The translations under genes were made by a program, and so were the position numbers. From Acidobacteriota bacterium (lineage in GTDB: Bacteria; Acidobacteriota; Vicinamibacteria; Vicinamibacterales; UBA2999): DNA of 34,008 nt. The notes beneath the pieces are model-generated. The model was not told where the DNA came from. It did no database searches and saw nothing but the letters and a program-made list of their open reading frames with translations. Shown here in pieces: positions 29,953 through 34,008 of the stretch; the stretch's first letter is position 1, and the number at the start of each line of letters is the position of its first letter. The stretch is taken from the NCBI GenBank assembly GCA_013140775.1, contig JABFSA010000164.1, forward strand, positions 1 through 34,008. Reading direction: 5' to 3'.

Positions 29953-30648
29953 TCAGGATGAGCGTATCTGGTCGCTTCTCACGCGACCATCGACCATCTC
30001 GACGATGCGCGTGCAGCGGTCGGCAATGCGTGGGTCGTGGGTGACCACGAGGAACGTCGTGCCAAACTGCCGGTTGAAGTTCCGCATCAGGTCGAAGACC
30101 TCGTCAGATGAGGCCGTGTCAAGGTTTCCCGTCGGCTCGTCGGCCAGGACCAACTGCGGACCTCGGGCAAGTGCGCGTGCAATGGCGACGCGCTGCTGCT
30201 GACCGCCCGAGAGAGCATTTGTCCTGTAGCTTGCGCGGTCCGAGAGTCCCACCGCATCGAGCAGTTCAAGGGCCTTGTCGCGCATCGCCCGCGACGGCAC
30301 ACCCTCGTCCGCCCACGCCGGCAGCATCACGTTTTCCACCGCGGTGAAGGCGGGCAGCAGATGATGGAACTGAAAGACGAATCCGATCGTGCGCGCGCGG
30401 AGCGCCGTCAGGGCGCGCTCGTCCAGGCCGGACGTATCGGTCCCGTCGAGGATGACGCGCCCCGAGGTGGGCCGGTCGAGCAGCCCCACAATGTTGAGAA
30501 GCGTGCTCTTGCCGGAGCCGGACGGTCCGATGAGCGCCGCGAACTCTCCCCGATCCAGGACGAGGTCAACGCCAGCGAGTGCACGAGTACGGACGCGATC
30601 ACCGTATTCACGAACGACCTGCACAACCGACAGAAGGGGATCAGCCAC
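29953..30648 (-). CDS. ABC transporter ATPase, LolD/MacB type
   Basis: The 231-residue protein has Walker [17 protein letters not shown]-loop [12 protein letters not shown], signature [15 protein letters not shown] and Walker [13 protein letters not shown], with the H-loop VTHDPRI. It is most like the LolD/MacB ATPases, which drive export-type or lipoprotein-release complexes rather than import. The start GTG at 30648 overlaps the permease stop by eight bases (GTGGCTGA). A frame extends further upstream to 30708, but it is antisense to nothing useful and lies inside the permease. It is the third gene of an adaptor-permease-ATPase operon. Confidence 0.93.
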   Translation of the reverse strand: MADPLLSVVQVVREYGDRVRTRALAGVDLVLDRGEFAALIGPSGSGKSTLLNIVGLLDRPTSGRVILDGTDTSGLDERALTALRARTIGFVFQFHHLLPAFTAVENVMLPAWADEGVPSRAMRDKALELLDAVGLSDRASYRTNALSGGQQQRVAIARALARGPQLVLADEPTGNLDTASSDEVFDLMRNFNRQFGTTFLVVTHDPRIADRCTRIVEMVDGRVRSDQIRSS

Positions 30649-31861
30649 TACGGATGGCCGTGGCGGGATCGAGCCGGGCGGCTCGGAGCGCCGGCAGGAC
30701 CGCGGCAATCAAACCGACGCTGATCGCGAGTACGGTGGACGATGCGAGCAATGTGATGTCGATCTGCACGGGAAACCTGGGCAACCCATCTGGGTTGCTT
30801 GTCATGGTCTCAAAGAGCTTGGCAAACGCCACGCCGAGAGCCGAGCCGACAACGGAGCCGACCAGCCCGAGGACTCCCCCCTGGATCAGGAAGACGGCCA
30901 GGATGCGTCTCGGGGGCGTTCCCACGGCGCGAAGGATCCCGATCTCACGCGACTTCTGAACGACCGAGACGATCAGGACACTCGCGATACCCAGGGCGAC
31001 CGTCACCACGACGAAGAACTGGATCATGGTCTTCGAACTGCTCTGCGCTGAGAGGCCCGACAGCAGCTCGGCGTTCAACATCATCCAGCTTTCAGCGGTG
31101 AACCCGGTTCGTGCGTTGATCTCGCCGGCAACCACATCGGCAGCAAAGACATCCGCGACTGTGAACTCGATGGTCGTCGCCCCGCCAGGAAGCCCAAACA
31201 GGGATTGCGCATGTCGCAGCGAGGTCATCACCCAGGTCTTGTCAACCGCGTCGTTGCCCAGCTCGAAGATGCCCGCTATCGTCACGAGGTCCTCGACCCC
31301 TTCGGTGGACGCGATGCGGAGCTTGTCTCCCACGCCGACGCCCAGATCGGTCGCGAGCGTCGAACCGATGACGACGCGGCCACCGGAAAGATCGACGCCG
31401 CCCTGAACCATCTTCGAGCGCAGGTCGATGATTGCGAGGAAACGATCAGGATCCACGCCCCGGATGACGATGGGCAACCGGGCGTCAGCGCGCGTGGCCA
31501 CACCAGACCCGGTGACTGTCGCGCTGGCAGCCGTTACACCGGCGACGCGTTCGGCGTCCGCCATGACAGTCGCCCACTGATCGATGGATCGAAGGCGCTG
31601 CGATGCCGGCTGAATCAGGCGGGCGACAGCGCGCTCAGGCGTCGGCTCGACCAGCGGACGCGGCGCCTCCCGCGGGGCGCGCACGGTGACGTGGGGCTGC
31701 GAACCGAGCGTCGATTCGATCAGGGACGATTGCAGGCCGTTGATCAGTGCCGAGAGGAACACGACGACGCTGACTCCCACCGACACTGCTGAAAGGATGA
31801 GCGCCGTCTGTCCTTTGGCGTCGCGGAGATAACGCAGCGCAACAAACCACTGGAAGGGCAT
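30641..31861 (-). CDS. ABC transporter permease, MacB/FtsX family
   Basis: The 406-residue permease has an N-terminal membrane helix ([20 protein letters not shown]), a large periplasmic domain of about 240 residues, and three membrane helices near the C-terminus ([59 protein letters not shown]). The [11 protein letters not shown] motif before the second of these is typical of FtsX-like permeases, and the protein ends PATAIRSG as usual. It has one core only, so the transporter works as a dimer. The ATG overlaps the adaptor's TAA (TAATG). Confidence 0.93.
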   Translation of the reverse strand: MPFQWFVALRYLRDAKGQTALILSAVSVGVSVVVFLSALINGLQSSLIESTLGSQPHVTVRAPREAPRPLVEPTPERAVARLIQPASQRLRSIDQWATVMADAERVAGVTAASATVTGSGVATRADARLPIVIRGVDPDRFLAIIDLRSKMVQGGVDLSGGRVVIGSTLATDLGVGVGDKLRIASTEGVEDLVTIAGIFELGNDAVDKTWVMTSLRHAQSLFGLPGGATTIEFTVADVFAADVVAGEINARTGFTAESWMMLNAELLSGLSAQSSSKTMIQFFVVVTVALGIASVLIVSVVQKSREIGILRAVGTPPRRILAVFLIQGGVLGLVGSVVGSALGVAFAKLFETMTSNPDGLPRFPVQIDITLLASSTVLAISVGLIAAVLPALRAARLDPATAIRSG

Positions 31862-33072
31862 TAGCGGTCTCCGGGAGCGGCGCGAACGCGCTGTCCTTCA
31901 ACGAGCGTGACATCGGTGGCGCGCACAACCTCAGCGCCTTCTTCGAGGCCTGACTGGATTTCAGTGTGTCCCTCGCCGCGAATCCCGAGCGTCACATTCC
32001 GCCGTGCTATCCGCCCGTCCTGGACGACGAGGACCCACGGAGCCGGCGTTGCCGCTCCGCGCACTGCATCGCTCGGAATGGCGATCACTCCGCGCTGTGA
32101 GGCCACTGTCAGATCGACCGACACCGTCATGTCGGGCTTGAGAAACTCAGGCGGCGACGCGACGCGGAGCCGCACTTCGATGCTCCCGCGCTGTCGGTCG
32201 ATCGCGGGCGCGATGTAGTAGACCTCCGCGTCGAAGATCGTCGTCGGATACGCGTCCGCCGATGCGCGGGCCTTCTGACCAGGATGAATCCAGGCGAGGT
32301 TCCGCTCGTCCGGCTCGATGACGAGTTGCGTCTCGCCATCGGCTGCCACCTCGAGCAGCGTGGTCCCGGGCTGGACGGTGTCGCCGGGCTCGACCGCGCG
32401 GATAAGAATGATGCCGTCCTGTGAGGCGACGAGGCGGGTCTGACCGAGTCGTGCTATGGCCGCGGCGAGCTGGGCTTGACTCTCGACGAGGGCGCTCATC
32501 GCGATGCTCGAGTCAATCCCCTTGGGGGTCGAGGCCGTCTGCTGTGCGTCGGCGGCGTTTTTCTGCGCGCGGGCAATCTCGACACTGCGACGCGCGTCGT
32601 CGAGATCGACGCGCGCCAGTATGCCTGCCGCGGAGAGCTGTTCGGCGCGCGCAAGATCGGACTCGGCGCGCGCGAGGTTCGTCGCCGCCTGGCGCGACGC
32701 TTCCGTCGTGACGATAGCGCCGACCTTCCGGAGCTGCTCGATACGTCCTGAGGCCTGGCTCACCGCCGCCTTCGCCTGTGACACGGCCGCCCCGGCCTCG
32801 GCGTCGTCCATCTGGACGAGCAGGTCGCCCCTCTTGACGCGCTGCCCATCGACGACGCGGACTGACACGACGCGCCCTGACATCTGCGCGGACAGCTGGA
32901 CGCGCGTCACCACCCGTACCCGGCCGCTCGCGATGACGCGCTGATCAAGGTCGGTCCTCGCTGCCACCGTTGTCGAGACGATCGGACCGCGGGCCCGAGC
33001 CCCTGCGATTACAGCCGCGACGACGAGTGCACCGATGCCGATGCTCAAACCCGGGTGGCGGAAGAGTTGCAT
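31861..33072 (-). CDS. HlyD/MacA-type periplasmic adaptor
   Basis: The 403-residue protein has an N-terminal membrane anchor (GIGALVVAAVIAGARA), a lipoyl/barrel-sandwich half (VSVRVVDGQRVKRGDLLVQMDD), a long coiled-coil hairpin from about 85 to 195, the second lipoyl half (ILIRAVEPGDTVQPGTTLLEV) and a beta-barrel domain (KARASADAYPTTIFDAEVYY). This is the membrane fusion protein of a tripartite pump. No outer-membrane channel gene is next to it in this window. It is the first gene of the operon; a TACGAT hexamer ends eight bases before the ATG and there is no ribosome site. Substrate is unknown: macrolides, peptides, lipids and lipoproteins are all possible for this pump type. Confidence 0.92.
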   Translation of the reverse strand: MQLFRHPGLSIGIGALVVAAVIAGARARGPIVSTTVAARTDLDQRVIASGRVRVVTRVQLSAQMSGRVVSVRVVDGQRVKRGDLLVQMDDAEAGAAVSQAKAAVSQASGRIEQLRKVGAIVTTEASRQAATNLARAESDLARAEQLSAAGILARVDLDDARRSVEIARAQKNAADAQQTASTPKGIDSSIAMSALVESQAQLAAAIARLGQTRLVASQDGIILIRAVEPGDTVQPGTTLLEVAADGETQLVIEPDERNLAWIHPGQKARASADAYPTTIFDAEVYYIAPAIDRQRGSIEVRLRVASPPEFLKPDMTVSVDLTVASQRGVIAIPSDAVRGAATPAPWVLVVQDGRIARRNVTLGIRGEGHTEIQSGLEEGAEVVRATDVTLVEGQRVRAAPGDR

Positions 33073-33080
33073 CGAGCTCT

Positions 33081-33086
33081 ATCGTA
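33081..33086 (-). promoter_or_regulatory. -10 element for the adaptor-permease-ATPase operon
   Basis: On the minus strand TACGAT is followed by eight bases and the ATG at 33070-33072. Transcription would start at or one base before the start codon. No Shine-Dalgarno sequence lies between. Confidence 0.4.
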
Positions 33087-33196
33087 GCCGGAAGCCCGTC
33101 CACGACCTTTGCCCCCGGCGTATCATTGGCGACGTGTGCCGAAAAAGAGGTCGGGTGCGCGGACGTCCTAGAAGCCTGGTGGATGGAGAGGTGGTC

Positions 33197-33598
33197 ATGA
33201 AATGGGTTTCTCCCGTGATCGTTGCCGTCTGCTTCCTCGTCTCCACCGTCGGCACGAGTGCTCATCACTCCTACGCTGGATTCTCTGACCACGAGGTATC
33301 CGTTGAGGGCACCCTGGAAAAGATGATGTTTGCGAATCCCCATGTGACGCTGACGATCCGCGACAAGGATTCGGCGGTCTACACCGCAGTGTGGGTGGCC
33401 GCATTCACCCTCGAGAACCGCGGTATGAAGCCTACCGAGCTGAAAGTCGGTGATGTTCTCGTGGTCCGCGGGACGCCGGCTCGTGATCCGGCCGTTCATG
33501 ACATCGCGCGGCTCGAAGAAGTGCGCCGCGTCGGTGATGGATGGCGATGGCTCAGGAACGACAACGGGCGCGGACCCACCATCGTGTCCTCACGATAG
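33197..33598 (+). CDS. DUF6152 family secreted protein
   Basis: The 133-residue product has a signal peptide (MKWVSPVIVAVCFLVSTVG, cleavage near SAHH). The mature part opens with HHSYAGFSDHEVSVEGTLEK, followed by MFANPHVTLTIRDKD, AAFTLENRGMKPTELKVGD and VVRGTPARDP, the DUF6152 pattern common in Acidobacteriota and Proteobacteria. The paired His after cleavage could bind a metal. Function is unknown. GGAGAGG precedes the ATG by about five bases, so a longer frame from 33035 was not used. The end overlaps the MFS gene by 52 bases in another frame. Confidence 0.87.
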   Translation: MKWVSPVIVAVCFLVSTVGTSAHHSYAGFSDHEVSVEGTLEKMMFANPHVTLTIRDKDSAVYTAVWVAAFTLENRGMKPTELKVGDVLVVRGTPARDPAVHDIARLEEVRRVGDGWRWLRNDNGRGPTIVSSR

Positions 33599-34008
33599 CC
33601 CCGGCCGAGTCCGCCGAACTGCATCCACCCCTCCTCACGCGCGCGTTTGTCCTGGCCGCGACGGCCAACGCGATCTTGAGCTTATCCAGCTCGCTCTTTG
33701 TCCATCTACCTGGCTTCCTGCAGCAGATCGGAGCGGGTGAGGGGGAGATCGGTCGCGTCATGGCCATGCAGGCGATCGGCGCGATCCTGGTGTGGCCTCT
33801 CGTCGGAACCGTCATGGATAGGCGGGGACGACGGGTGGTGATTGTGAGCGGAGTGGCGCTGTTTGTTCTCGCGGTGGCGTTATATCTCTCGGTGTCAACG
33901 CTCGGTCCGCGTGTGTATGCGATTCGGCTGATTGATGGTGCCGCCGCGACGATGTGGTACACGGCGTTGTTCACGTATGCGGCGGACCTCGTGCCGGAGC
34001 AGCGTCGA
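33547..34008 (+). CDS. MFS transporter, N-terminal part only
   Basis: The first 154 codons of a major facilitator permease; the rest lies beyond the window. Helices are visible: FVLAATANAILSLSSSLFVH, then MAMQAIGAILVWPLVGTV, the loop MDRRGRRVV (the MFS motif A, G-x-x-x-D-R-x-G-R-R), VSGVALFVLAVALYLSV, and VYAIRLIDGAAATMWYTALF. A start at ATG 33547 gives a 30-residue cytoplasmic leader; no strong ribosome site is seen, and the 52-base overlap with DUF6152 suggests coupled translation. Substrate cannot be told. Confidence 0.8.
   Translation, partial: MAQERQRARTHHRVLTIAPAESAELHPPLLTRAFVLAATANAILSLSSSLFVHLPGFLQQIGAGEGEIGRVMAMQAIGAILVWPLVGTVMDRRGRRVVIVSGVALFVLAVALYLSVSTLGPRVYAIRLIDGAAATMWYTALFTYAADLVPEQRR

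Noticed and set aside
1..34008. tRNA, rRNA, integrase, transposase, toxin-antitoxin or restriction genes
   Set aside because: None could be recognised on either strand; accessory character rests only on the repeat elements and the truncated genes.

Overview
The window is a G+C-rich stretch of bacterial chromosome with dense short operons on both strands and no RNA genes, phage, transposase or CRISPR array that I can see. Gene content (DUF1501/DUF1800 pair, DUF4382 and DUF6152 proteins, a compact exosortase K with a VIT/VWA partner, small coiled-coil proteins) suggests an Acidobacteriota member, perhaps Vicinamibacteria. That placement is an inference from protein style, not from a marker gene.

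Layout. 1-3885 (-): a cell-envelope operon read right to left, Rieske protein, DUF1800, DUF1501, then a porin-like protein cut by the window edge. 4092-7581 (-): an RsuA/RluB-type pseudouridine synthase whose 3' end lies in a long inverted repeat, a truncated-looking DUF4382 protein, a small outer-membrane barrel and a DUF1624 acyltransferase-like membrane protein. 7667-8443 (+): an unknown coiled-coil protein.

8773-17359 (+) is the most interesting part. A lipoprotein-like family 5 solute-binding protein with no transporter is followed immediately by a membrane sensor kinase and a sigma-54 response regulator with an intact GAFTGA loop. Next comes a non-coding stretch holding a GGACAC dyad cluster and a good -24/-12 promoter (13541-13556). 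Behind it lies a tightly coupled operon: TPR lipoprotein, VIT/VWA protein with an EP-TM-basic C-terminal sorting signal, exosortase K, and a 76-residue membrane protein. I read this as a signal-responsive, single-substrate exosortase system. A REP-like dyad and a 5'-truncated MscS remnant follow it.

17990-19011: a VOC-fold protein and two small charged proteins. 19133-28887: a rearranged potassium (Kdp) locus. KdpD is split into an N-terminal KdpD/Usp protein, divergent from the transporter operon, and a separate DUF4118-GAF-histidine kinase 7 kb away. The KdpE-like regulator next to the kinase has lost nearly all of its receiver domain but kept its DNA-binding domain. Three clusters of 11-bp direct repeats (20319, 20391, 28855) look like its binding sites. 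A methyltransferase and a CorA-type channel sit inside the locus.

28937-34008: a four-helix-bundle-like lipoprotein (probably driven by the third repeat cluster), an adaptor-permease-ATPase MacAB-type export operon on the minus strand, a DUF6152 secreted protein, and the start of an MFS transporter cut by the window end.

Several genes have a -10-like hexamer ending 5-8 bases before the start codon and no Shine-Dalgarno sequence. This suggests that leaderless transcripts are common in this organism.
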